Origin: Streptomyces sp. McG3
GTDB taxonomy: Bacteria > Actinomycetota > Actinomycetes > Streptomycetales > Streptomycetaceae
Reading direction: 5' to 3'
NCBI RefSeq assembly: GCF_018619185.1
Contig: NZ_JAAXYC010000040.1
Coordinates: forward strand, 1 to 40,355
DNA: 40,355 bases
Position numbers and translations under genes: made by a program. The notes beneath the pieces were generated by a model, which had not been told where the DNA came from, searched no databases, and worked only from the letters and a program-made list of their open reading frames with translations. Numbering within the stretch: position 1 is the first letter of the stretch; each line of letters begins with the position of its first letter. Shown here piece by piece: positions 7,767 to 15,453 of this stretch.

Positions 7767-10267
7767 TTCGCCGCCGCCTTTCCGACGAGATCCTTGGCGG
7801 CCGGGGTCGCGGCGCCGCCCTTGTACGTCACGCGCCACAGCGCCGACTTGGGGTCGGAGGTGAAGAAGCCGCGCCCGTAGTCCAGGACGTACAGCGAGCC
7901 GTCCGGCGCGAACTTCCAGTCCATCAGGTTGCGGATGCCGTCCGCCCCGACCGGGATGATCTTCTTCAACGACTCGGCGTGCGTGGGTAGTCCGCCCTTG
8001 CCGACCGTCTTCGGGTCGGTGAGCACGGCGTGCCGGGGCTGGGTGTCGTCGTAGAAGTCGCCGACGAACCACTTGCCGTCCCAGTAGGCGGGCCACTTGG
8101 CGGTGGACTCGCTCTGCGCGTCGTAGCGGTAGACCGGGCCGTTCATCGTGGCCTGCCCGCCGCCCTTGAGCCAGGGGAGCAGTTCCTTGCTCTCCTCCGC
8201 CTTGTAGCTCGGTACGCCGTTCTCGTCGCGCGGGTAGTCGACCCCGCCGCCCTGCGGGGAGTACCAGATGGTGTTCGGGGTCACCGGCGGGATCTTGACC
8301 AGGCCGTCGTTGTGCGGCGACTCGTTCTTCGGGGCGTCGCAGTCGTACCAGCCCAGCGGCTTGCTCGGGTCGGGCAGATTACGGTCCCGGTAGGGCTGGT
8401 TGTTGCCCATGCAGTACGGCCAGCCGTGGTTGCCCGCCTTGGTGATCGCGGCGAACGTGTCGTACTTCGCCGGACCCCAGGTGGTGGACGGGGCGCCCGC
8501 GTCGGGGCCGACCCAGCCCGCGTACAGCGTGTCCGTCGCGGTGTCGATCGAGATCCGGGCCGGGTTGCGCACACCCATCACATAGATCTCGCCGCGGGTC
8601 TTCCCGCCGCCCTCGTCCGGCTCCTCGCCGGTGAAGAGGTTGCCGGACGGCAGGGTGTACGTGCCGTCGTCCTCCGGGTGGATCCGCAGGATCTTCCCGT
8701 TCAGGTTGTTGGTGTTGCCCGCGGTGCGCCGCGCGTCGGCGAAGCCGACGCCCTTGTAGTTCGGCTCCGGGTTGTTGCCGGAGTAACCACCGCTGAATCC
8801 GGAGGAGTTGTTGTCACCGGTCGCGATGTACAGGTTGTCCTGCGAGTCCCACGCCAGGCCACCGCCCGCGTGGCAGCAGCTGTTGATCTGCACCGGCCAG
8901 CCGAGCAGCACCTTCTCCGAGGCCAGGTCCAGCTTGTTGGTCGCGGAGTCGAAGGTGAAGCGGGAGACCTGACGGGTCGCCATGCGCTTGTCGCGGTCGA
9001 TCTTCGCGTGCGGGGTGTAGTGCAGATACACCCACCCGTTGGACGCGAAGTCCGGGTCCAGCTCGATGCCGAGCAACCCCTCCTCGACCTTGACCAGTTC
9101 GTCGCCGCCGCCCTTGTTTCCGAAGACGTCCAGCGCACCCGCCAGGGTGACCTTCCCGGTCTTCGGGTCGTAGACGTGGATCTCGCCCTTGCCCTTGCCG
9201 ATGTTCGGGTCGTTCCAGTCGATGACGACCGGGACGGAGCTGTCGGCCCCGCCGCGCCCGATGTAGAAGACCCGGCCGTCCGATGCGGTCACCAGACCGT
9301 GCGGCTCGCCGATCTGGTCGTTCTGGCCCGGCTGGTTGGGCTGGGTGACGCGCTCGGCGGTGTAGTTGGAGGTGATCGTCGCCTTGCAGTCGGCCTGCGA
9401 GGTCCGGTTCGTCCAGGCGAGGGCGCCGCGCAGATGGTCGCGGAAGTCGGTCTCCGCGAAGCTGTCCGCCGTACCGCCCATGGCGGTGTAGAAGGACCGG
9501 CCGCCGTCGTAGTCGCGGCACCAGGAGACCGGGTGGTCCCAGCCGTTGGCGCTCGCGCCCGGCTTGTACGTCAACTCCCGCACACGCGCCACGGTGTGCA
9601 CCTCACCGGACGGGTTCTTCGTCCAGTTCAGCCACTTGTCGGGGCGCTTCCACTCCAACGGCAGGTTCTTGGTGGCCGGGTGGACCCGGTCACCGATCTC
9701 CACCGTCGCCCGCTGCGCGGACGTCGGGCTGTTCGCCGCGGGACGCGCTCCGACCAGTCCGGTGAACCAGTCCGAGTACGGCTCGGTCCGCGCCGCGTCA
9801 TGGATGCCGAGGAAACCGCCGCCCGCCTCCATGTAGGCCTCCAGGCCCGCTTCCTGCTCCGGGTCGAGGACGTCGCCCCCGCCGGTCAGGAAGACGACGG
9901 CGTGGAACGAGCCGAGCCGCTTGCCGTTGGTGAAGACCTTCGGGTCGGACGTGGCCACCGTGGTGAACCGGCCGGCCTCCGGGCCGCTCAGCCCGATCTT
10001 CTCGATCGCCGCGATCCCGGCGTCCGTGTACGGAGCCTCGTCGCCGGCCGACGCGTGGAAGACCAGCACCTTGACCTGCTTGGCCGCGCCGGGCGGAGAC
10101 GGCAGGGACAACGTTGTCGCCATCTTCTCCACCAGGGCCCGGTCCGGCGACGGATCCGCGCTGGCCGGGCCGCCGCTGCCCAGCATGGACACGGTCAGTG
10201 CGCCGGCCGCCACGGCCGCCGCGAGGCCGCGTCGTGATCTGGACCGGTGATGTGATGCGCGCTGCAT
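7763..10267 (-). CDS. Secreted ThuA domain fused to PQQ-type sugar dehydrogenase (GSDH) propeller
   Basis: An 834-residue exported protein. An Arg-rich N-terminus and hydrophobic stretch form a signal peptide ending near PASA (residue 37). A ThuA domain follows (about 64-285: KVLVFHASAGDEAPY, VVFLTGGGDVLD, EAGGGFLGIHDAART, WCRDYDGGRSFYTAMGG), then a GSDH-type beta-propeller (about 305-820: IGEPHGLVTASDGRVFYIGR, EEGLLGIELDPDF, CHAGGGLAWDSQDNLYIATG, GEIYVMGVRNPARIS, DYGRGFF). ThuA is known from trehalose/3-keto sugar catabolism; GSDH folds oxidise aldoses with PQQ. ATG 10267 was preferred over GTG 10279 because GGTGG lies eight bases before it while the GTG has its purine-rich run adjacent. The stop overlaps the cupredoxin gene start. 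Whether PQQ is bound, and which sugar, is not readable. Confidence 0.85.
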   Translation of the reverse strand: MQRASHHRSRSRRGLAAAVAAGALTVSMLGSGGPASADPSPDRALVEKMATTLSLPSPPGAAKQVKVLVFHASAGDEAPYTDAGIAAIEKIGLSGPEAGRFTTVATSDPKVFTNGKRLGSFHAVVFLTGGGDVLDPEQEAGLEAYMEAGGGFLGIHDAARTEPYSDWFTGLVGARPAANSPTSAQRATVEIGDRVHPATKNLPLEWKRPDKWLNWTKNPSGEVHTVARVRELTYKPGASANGWDHPVSWCRDYDGGRSFYTAMGGTADSFAETDFRDHLRGALAWTNRTSQADCKATITSNYTAERVTQPNQPGQNDQIGEPHGLVTASDGRVFYIGRGGADSSVPVVIDWNDPNIGKGKGEIHVYDPKTGKVTLAGALDVFGNKGGGDELVKVEEGLLGIELDPDFASNGWVYLHYTPHAKIDRDKRMATRQVSRFTFDSATNKLDLASEKVLLGWPVQINSCCHAGGGLAWDSQDNLYIATGDNNSSGFSGGYSGNNPEPNYKGVGFADARRTAGNTNNLNGKILRIHPEDDGTYTLPSGNLFTGEEPDEGGGKTRGEIYVMGVRNPARISIDTATDTLYAGWVGPDAGAPSTTWGPAKYDTFAAITKAGNHGWPYCMGNNQPYRDRNLPDPSKPLGWYDCDAPKNESPHNDGLVKIPPVTPNTIWYSPQGGGVDYPRDENGVPSYKAEESKELLPWLKGGGQATMNGPVYRYDAQSESTAKWPAYWDGKWFVGDFYDDTQPRHAVLTDPKTVGKGGLPTHAESLKKIIPVGADGIRNLMDWKFAPDGSLYVLDYGRGFFTSDPKSALWRVTYKGGAATPAAKDLVGKAAAK

Positions 10268-10538
10268 GTGGTCACCCACCCCTCTGTGGTCACTGCACCT
10301 CTCGGTGACTGTGGCTTACTCACTCTTCGTCAGTACCTCTTGATTCACTGCGACAGCGCACGAAGCTAGACCTCTTTTCGCGGTCCGCCAATAGGTATGG
10401 CAGCAATCGTGTGAACTTTGTCCTGGGTGTGGATAAACGGGGATGCCCCGGCTACGGTGTGGCCCGTTCCGGGATCCCGTGAGCGCCGTTCCGTTTCGGC
10501 GGCATCGCCAGTTTCCTTATCGCAGTGGGGAGTTCGAC
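10268..10538. promoter_or_regulatory. Divergent intergenic region, ThuA-propeller gene versus laccase
   Basis: This 271-bp gap is noticeably richer in A+T than its surroundings. It holds a direct repeat GTGGTCAC at 10268-10275 and 10286-10293 (18 bp apart, about two helical turns less three bases) and a TACGGT -10-like box at 10453-10458 for the laccase, which would give a leader of about 75 nt. A regulator binding here could control both transcription units. Confidence 0.45.
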
Positions 10539-11588
10539 ATGGACCGAAGGACCTTCAGCCGGCGGATGCTGGTCGGCGGCGCAGCCGCGGCGGCGACCGG
10601 CGTGACATCGTTGTCGCTCGGGGCGGTGGAGGCGAGCTCCGCCGAGAACCCGCCGCGCACGGCTCCGGCCGGCGGTGTGGTGCGCCGACTGAAGATGTAC
10701 GCCGAGAAGTTGCCGAACGGCGAGCTGGGCTACGGTTTCGAGAAGGGCAAGGCCTCGATCCCCGGCCCCCTCATCGAGCTGAACGAGGGCGACACGGTCC
10801 ACATCGAGTTCGAGAACCTCACCGACGTCGACGCCAGCCTCCACGTCCACGGCGTCGACTACGACATCGCCAACGACGGCACCCGGATGAACAAGAGTCA
10901 CGTCGAGCCCGGCGGCACCCGTACGTACACCTGGCGCACCCATGCCCCGGGCCGCCGCAAGGACGGCACCTACGAGCCGGGCAGCGCGGGCTACTGGCAC
11001 TACCACGACCACGTCGTCGGCACGGACCACGGCACCGGCGGCATCCGCAAGGGGCTGTACGGGCCGGTCGTCGTGCGCCGCAAGGGCGACATCCTGCCCG
11101 ACCAGACCTGCACGGTCGTCTTCAACGACATGATGATCAACAACAAGACGGCCCACAACAGCGTCAACTTCGAGGCCACGGTGGGTGACCGGCTCGAATT
11201 CGTGATGATCACGCACGGTGAGTACTACCACACCTTCCATATCCACGGTCACCGCTGGGCGGACAACCGGACCGGCATCCTCACCGGCCCCGACGACCCG
11301 AGCCGGGTCATCGACAACAAGATCTGCGGCCCCGCGGACTCCTTCGGCCTCCAGATCATCGCGGGCGAACGCGTGGGCGCGGGCGCGTGGATGTACCACT
11401 GCCACGTCCAGAGCCACTCCGACATGGGGATGGCCGGGCTCCTGCTGATCAAGAAGGCCGACGGCACCATTCCGGGCTACGAACCCCACCACGCGGCGGG
11501 CGGCGCGGAGAAGAAGGCCGAGGAGAAGAGCGGCACGAAGAGCGCCGGGGAGAAGGCCGGGAAGGGCGCCGGGGAGCACCAGCACTGA
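10539..11588 (+). CDS. Two-domain small laccase (SLAC-type multicopper oxidase)
   Basis: The 349-residue protein closely resembles the Streptomyces small laccase. It begins [10 protein letters not shown], a Tat signal with twin arginines, for export of the folded copper enzyme. Copper-binding motifs are complete: HVHG (T2/T3 site), [14 protein letters not shown], and [12 protein letters not shown] supplying the type 1 Cys-His pair and trinuclear-site histidines. Only two cupredoxin domains are present, so the active form should be a trimer. It oxidises phenols and other electron donors with reduction of O2 to water outside the cell. The ATG follows GTGGGG. The Lys/Glu-rich tail ending GEHQH is longer than in the well-known enzyme. 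It is divergent from the ThuA and cupredoxin genes. Confidence 0.95.
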   Translation: MDRRTFSRRMLVGGAAAAATGVTSLSLGAVEASSAENPPRTAPAGGVVRRLKMYAEKLPNGELGYGFEKGKASIPGPLIELNEGDTVHIEFENLTDVDASLHVHGVDYDIANDGTRMNKSHVEPGGTRTYTWRTHAPGRRKDGTYEPGSAGYWHYHDHVVGTDHGTGGIRKGLYGPVVVRRKGDILPDQTCTVVFNDMMINNKTAHNSVNFEATVGDRLEFVMITHGEYYHTFHIHGHRWADNRTGILTGPDDPSRVIDNKICGPADSFGLQIIAGERVGAGAWMYHCHVQSHSDMGMAGLLLIKKADGTIPGYEPHHAAGGAEKKAEEKSGTKSAGEKAGKGAGEHQH

Positions 11589-11590
11589 CC

Positions 11591-11649
11591 CCGTCCGTGC
11601 CCTCGTTGGGCACGGGGCCCGCGGAGGGGGCGGGCCCCGTCACGGACGG
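11591..11649. terminator. Nested multi-hairpin terminator between convergent genes
   Basis: Directly after the laccase stop are three compatible or alternative stems: CCGTGCCC/GGGCACGG (11595-11602 with 11608-11615), GGGGCCCGC/GCGGGCCCC (11614-11622 with 11630-11638), and an outer pair CCGTCCGTG/CACGGACGG (11591-11599 with 11641-11649). The SNF2 gene ends convergently at 11670, so the block can serve both strands. Confidence 0.7.
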
Positions 11650-11669
11650 CGGGCGTCGGGCGGGCCCGG

Positions 11670-13898
11670 TCAGGGGCGGCGGGGGTGGTCCGCGAGCCGC
11701 CGCTGCTCCTCCTCGACGATCCGCCGGGCCAGTTCGGCGTCGGAGACGTCCACCGCGTCCGGGGTGGTCTCCGCGAGATCGCTGCGGCGGGCGTACGCGT
11801 CGAAGAGCCGGTCCTTGCGGGCCAGCAGCTCCACCAGGCGCTGGTCGACGCTGTCCGTGGCCAGCAGCCGGTGCACCTGGACCGTGCGCACCTGGCCCAT
11901 CCGGTGCGCACGGGCGACGGCCTGGTGCTCCAGCGTGGGCTTGATCTGCGGCTCGCAGAGGATCACCACGGAGGCGGCCTGCATGTTCAGACCGGTGCCC
12001 CCGGCCTGGATCTGGCTCAGCAGCACCGCGTGCCCGTTTACGGCGGAGAAGGCGTCGACGAGCTCCTGCCGCCGGGCCGGCGGGACGCTCCCCGAGAGCG
12101 GCCCGAAGGCGTCCGGTCCCAGGGCCTCGCCGACGGTCGCGAGGACCTCGCGGAAGTAGGAGAAGACGACCACCTTCAGGCCGGTCTCCCGCGCCTCGTC
12201 GACCAGTTCGCGCAGCCGCTCCAGCTTGGCGGAGGACCCGGGCGCGGCGTAGGCGGCCCGGCGCATCCGCATGAACCGCCCCGAGGCGACCGCCTCCCGG
12301 TAGGCGTCCCGGTCCCCGGAACCGAACTCCTCCCACTCGTCCACGTGGACCAGCGCCGGGAGTTCGGCCAGCACGTCGGCCTGGTTGCGGCGCAGATAGG
12401 CGGGGGCGACGGCCCGGCGGAAGGCTCGTGAACCGGCCGCGCCGTGCGTACCGCTGACCGACGGTGCGAGTTCGGGGCGGAGTTGGCGCACGAGGCTGCG
12501 GAACTCCTCGACCCGGTTCTCCATCGGGGTGCCCGTGAGGAACAGCACCCGCTCCACGTGCTCCGCCCAGCCGGCGACCGCCCGCGACCGGCGGGCCGCG
12601 GGGTTCTTCACGAAGTGGGCCTCGTCCACGACCAGCATCCCGGGCCGCACCGAGGCCGCCGCCCCGGGCAGCAGGTGCAGCGCGTCGAACGTGGTCACCG
12701 CCACCCCGCCGTTCTCCCGCCAGTCCGCGAACGCCTCGGTCCGCTCCGCACCGTGCACCGGCACGGCGCGCAGGGTGGAGCGGGCCCGGATCTCCCGGGT
12801 CCAGTTGATCAGCACGCTCGCCGGGCAGACCACGAGGAAGTGGCTCTCGCCGTGGGCGGCGAGATGGGCGAGCGCCGCGATGGCCTGCACGGTCTTGCCG
12901 AGCCCCATCTCGTCCCCGATGACGACCCGCTTCTGCGCCAGCGCGAAGCGCGCCCCGAACGCCTGGTAGCCGCGCAGGGACACCCGCAGATGCGTGTCGT
13001 CCAGGCGCAGCGCGCGTACCCGGTCCGCGATCCCGGCGGGCAGGAACCCCTCGGCGGCGTCCCGGTCCGGACCGCTGCCGGACAGCTCGGCGAGCAGGCT
13101 GTAGTACTCGGCGGACCGCAGCTCGAAGTCCACCCAGGCCTCGGCGGGCGACGCCGGTGACCGCAGCAGGTCGGCCGACGCCTGGGCGAAGAGCACCGGC
13201 AGCTCCCGCTCCACGGCGTCCGCCACGGCCGCGTGCACCGAGCCGACGGCCTCGCGCGCCCGCGCCCGCGCCTCCCGCCCCGTGAACAGCATGCGCAACC
13301 GGCTCCCGGCCGGTGCGGCCGCCACCACCGGCGGCCCGAGCCGCTCGGCGAGCCGGCGGGCCGCGTCCACCGCCCGCCGCGCGTCCGCACCGGCCTCGGC
13401 CAGCCGGTGCAGGGCGACGACCAGCGCGGTGCTGGTGTCGTCCGGGGCGTCCACGTCGATCCGCACCGAGACGGTGTCCCGCACGGCGTGGGCGAGCTGC
13501 GCGGCGGCGGCCAGCGCCTGATCGGCGGTGTGCGCACCGACGCCGGGGAGCTGCCGGAGCTCGTAGCGGTCCGTGCCGTGGACCTGCCCGACCGTGCCGA
13601 ACCCGGCCTGTTCCAGCGCCCCGAGACGCAACCGCCCCTCCGTGACGTCCTTGAGCCGGGAGACGGGGATGGCGGCCAACTCCCGGCCCACCAGCGAGTC
13701 GAGCAGCGGATCGAGCACGGAGCGTACGGCGTCCACCGCGTCTCTCCGGTCCGCCGGCACGGCACGGGCGCTCTCCAGGAGCCGCTCCGCCCGGGCGAGC
13801 AGCTCCCGGACCGCGCCGCCCGTCGGCACCGGGCCCGCGGCGGCCCCGTGCGCGCGTGTCCCGAGGGCCGTGCCGCCCGCCGCCCCGCTCTGCTTCAT
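11670..13898 (-). CDS. SNF2-family DEAH-box helicase-like ATPase
   Basis: The 742-residue protein has the two RecA-like lobes of SNF2 ATPases: Walker A at about 328-336 (GDEMGLGKT), DEAH box at 425-428, LTGTPMENR (motif III) and, in the second lobe, QAGGTGLNMQAASVVI and QAVARAHRMGQ (motifs V and VI). The N-terminal 300 residues are family-specific and include a helix-hairpin-helix DNA-binding motif at about 115-129 (LRQLPGVGAHTADQAL). SNF2 proteins move along double-stranded DNA to remodel protein-DNA complexes. Start ATG 13898 has AAGGA six bases upstream; 23 upstream codons are excluded. It stands alone, without methylase or nuclease neighbours, so a defence role is not supported; housekeeping DNA repair or remodelling is more likely. 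Confidence 0.88.
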   Translation of the reverse strand: MKQSGAAGGTALGTRAHGAAAGPVPTGGAVRELLARAERLLESARAVPADRRDAVDAVRSVLDPLLDSLVGRELAAIPVSRLKDVTEGRLRLGALEQAGFGTVGQVHGTDRYELRQLPGVGAHTADQALAAAAQLAHAVRDTVSVRIDVDAPDDTSTALVVALHRLAEAGADARRAVDAARRLAERLGPPVVAAAPAGSRLRMLFTGREARARAREAVGSVHAAVADAVERELPVLFAQASADLLRSPASPAEAWVDFELRSAEYYSLLAELSGSGPDRDAAEGFLPAGIADRVRALRLDDTHLRVSLRGYQAFGARFALAQKRVVIGDEMGLGKTVQAIAALAHLAAHGESHFLVVCPASVLINWTREIRARSTLRAVPVHGAERTEAFADWRENGGVAVTTFDALHLLPGAAASVRPGMLVVDEAHFVKNPAARRSRAVAGWAEHVERVLFLTGTPMENRVEEFRSLVRQLRPELAPSVSGTHGAAGSRAFRRAVAPAYLRRNQADVLAELPALVHVDEWEEFGSGDRDAYREAVASGRFMRMRRAAYAAPGSSAKLERLRELVDEARETGLKVVVFSYFREVLATVGEALGPDAFGPLSGSVPPARRQELVDAFSAVNGHAVLLSQIQAGGTGLNMQAASVVILCEPQIKPTLEHQAVARAHRMGQVRTVQVHRLLATDSVDQRLVELLARKDRLFDAYARRSDLAETTPDAVDVSDAELARRIVEEEQRRLADHPRRP

Positions 13899-14058
13899 GT
13901 GCGTCCTTCTGTTCCCGGAGGGTGTCCTACCGCTCCGGGACCGGTGTCTCACTGCCCCGGGACCCACTCCGTCGGCTTTCCCGCCATCGTGCCACGCACC
14001 GCCGACAGGCCCCGGGCGTGCACTCCGACAGTCGCGCGACGCGTCGGGCGGCAGGGCG

Positions 14059-14844
14059 CTACGCCCCGGCGGGCGGGCGGCGTTCCGCGGGGGAGAGCAG
14101 CAGCACCTCCAGGGCCCGGGCGCAGGAGCGGGCCTCGGCCAGCAGCCACTCGGTGCGCTCGGGAGTGATCACCTCCGGCGTGGCCCGAACGGCGAGGGCG
14201 AAGCGGGCGTGCCCCGCACCGTCGAGCACCGGCACGGCCAGGGTCCGCACCCCGAGCGCCGACTCACCGTCGTTCAGGGCGTACGCGTCGGCCCGCACGC
14301 GTGCCAGCTCCCGCTCCAGGGCGACGGGGTCGACGATGGTGCGGTCGGTGAACGCGGGCAGGGGCGGCAGCGAGCCGGGGCCGCCCTCGCCCGGCCGGGC
14401 CCAGGCCAGCAGCACTTTGCCCAGCGCCGTGGAGTGCAGCGGCCTGCGCAGCCCCACCTTCGGGGTGACGGAGCCGCCGGCCACGATCACCGCGTGCGGC
14501 CCGCCGCGCAGCGCGAGGTCCGCCGTCGCGCCGGTCCGCTCCGCCAGGTCGGCGAGCTCCGGCGCGGCCAGATGCAGCCCGCGCTGGTGGTACGACAGCC
14601 GGCCCAGCTCGGTCACGGCGGGGCCGAGACGGTAGCGCGACGTGCGCGGATCCTGCTCCAGGAAGCCGGCGGCGAGCAGCGTCCGGGCGAGCCGGTGGGC
14701 GGTGGAGACCGGGAGTCCGAGGCGACGGGCCAGGTCCGACGCGCTGAGGTCGGGGCCGTTGTCGTGGAAACAGTGCAGGACGTCGAGGGCCCTCCGGACC
14801 GCCTGGGCGCCGCCCGGGGCGCGTGCTGCCGCGGTCTCGGTCAT
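14059..14844 (-). CDS. IclR-family transcriptional regulator, probable regulator of the sulfonate operon
   Basis: The 261-residue protein has an N-terminal winged helix-turn-helix (about 12-75, LSASDLARRLGLPVSTAHRLARTLL) and a C-terminal IclR effector domain (about 85-250, with LHSTALGKVLLAW). IclR proteins bind palindromes as dimers or tetramers and respond to small metabolites. The gene is divergent from the sulfonate-utilisation operon and shares its 200-bp upstream region, where an inverted repeat (14953-14967) sits just before the operon's -35 box. Control of the operon and of itself is inferred from this layout. The ATG follows GGAGAG at a somewhat long distance. The effector, perhaps a sulfonate or sulfur metabolite, is unknown. 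Confidence 0.9.
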   Translation of the reverse strand: MTETAAARAPGGAQAVRRALDVLHCFHDNGPDLSASDLARRLGLPVSTAHRLARTLLAAGFLEQDPRTSRYRLGPAVTELGRLSYHQRGLHLAAPELADLAERTGATADLALRGGPHAVIVAGGSVTPKVGLRRPLHSTALGKVLLAWARPGEGGPGSLPPLPAFTDRTIVDPVALERELARVRADAYALNDGESALGVRTLAVPVLDGAGHARFALAVRATPEVITPERTEWLLAEARSCARALEVLLLSPAERRPPAGA

Positions 14845-14952
14845 ATCGGTTCACTCTCCGCTCGTGACAGGGGAAGGGCGCTCCATCGTTGCCACATTAC
14901 GGGAGCGGGGAAGGGGTTCATCCCTGATGAGAAACACGCCGTTCACATGGAA

Positions 14953-14967
14953 TCCCACATCATGGGA
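14953..14967. promoter_or_regulatory. Operator candidate (inverted repeat upstream of the sulfonate promoter)
   Basis: TCCCA-CATCA-TGGGA, a perfect 5-bp inverted repeat, lies six bases upstream of the -35 box and about 110 bp upstream of the divergent IclR gene start. Its size suits an IclR dimer site. A second short palindrome, TCATC-CCT-GATGA, lies about 25 bp further left. Confidence 0.45.
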
Positions 14968-14973
14968 AGCGAG

Positions 14974-15003
14974 TTGTCGGCCCGTCCGGATCCGTGGCAG
15001 GCT
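14974..15003 (+). promoter_or_regulatory. Promoter candidate of the sulfonate operon
   Basis: TTGTCG (14974-14979) and CAGGCT (14998-15003) are spaced by 18 bp, close to the principal sigma factor pattern of Streptomyces. Transcription would begin near 15010, about 34 nt before the leader peptide start and about 440 nt before the first enzyme gene. Confidence 0.5.
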
Positions 15004-15043
15004 TCGGCCGTCCCCACCGACGAGCGGAAAGGAGCCGTGGACC

Positions 15044-15160
15044 ATGTCCGGACGCACCGTCGTGCCGTCAGCCTCCGCCCCCGGCGTCCCGGTGCCGCTC
15101 GCTCTCACCGCGCGCCGCCACATCGACCTGGCCCGCGTCTCCAGCGCCGCCTGTCGCTGA
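15044..15160 (+). CDS. Leader peptide with C-terminal RRHIDLARVSSAACR motif
   Basis: A 38-codon reading frame with ribosome site AAAGGAG nine bases before the ATG. Its end, ARRHIDLARVSSAACR followed by TGA, matches short actinobacterial peptides annotated as putative leader peptides that precede sulfur-assimilation operons, with a conserved Cys one or two codons before the stop. It sits in the 5' leader of the sulfonate operon, followed by a 293-nt untranslated stretch with a hairpin. The likely role is sensing charged cysteinyl-tRNA or cysteine supply: slow translation of the Cys codon would change folding of the leader. The motif and position are seen; the sensing role is inferred from the family. 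Confidence 0.75.
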   Translation: MSGRTVVPSASAPGVPVPLALTARRHIDLARVSSAACR

Positions 15161-15315
15161 CCGCCGCCGTACACCGCACGCCGCGCACCCGGCCGCCGAC
15201 CCGGTTCCGTCCGACACTCCGGTTCCGTTCCACGGTCCGGTAGCCCCCGGCCGATCCGCGGCACGCTCCGCCTCCCGCGTCCGCGCGAACGGTCCCCCAG
15301 CCGCGCACCACCCCG

Positions 15316-15344
15316 CGCCCCGCTTCCACGGGCGTAGCGGGGCG
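15316..15344 (+). terminator. Hairpin in the sulfonate operon leader, possible attenuator
   Basis: CGCCCCGCT (15316-15324) pairs perfectly with AGCGGGGCG (15336-15344) over an 11-nt loop. It lies between the leader peptide stop and the first enzyme gene. There is no T-run, so it might act by Rho or by RNA-polymerase pausing, or simply protect the RNA. I see no other coding signal in 15161-15453. Confidence 0.45.
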
Positions 15345-15453
15345 AGCCGGGCTGGACGGGGCGCGTACGGCAGCCGCGCACCGCATCGCACTCCTCGCCG
15401 TTCACCAGCCTCCGCCCCGCCCGCTCAGCCGAACCTCCCGGGAAGACACCTCC

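Noticed and set aside
4212..7880. Very long plus-strand open frame of 1222 codons
   Set aside because: It crosses the primase-polymerase, membrane protein and cupredoxin genes in other frames, gives Arg/Pro/His-rich low-complexity translation, and is a normal by-product of G/C third positions.
7767..8096. Upstream extension of the cupredoxin protein
   Set aside because: It lies inside the ThuA-propeller gene and would hide the signal peptide; the GTGA overlap at 7763-7766 is the natural start.
11670..13898. SNF2 protein as part of a phage-defence system
   Set aside because: No methylase, nuclease, DUF1998 or other defence partner is adjacent, so a DISARM- or Dpd-like call has no support.
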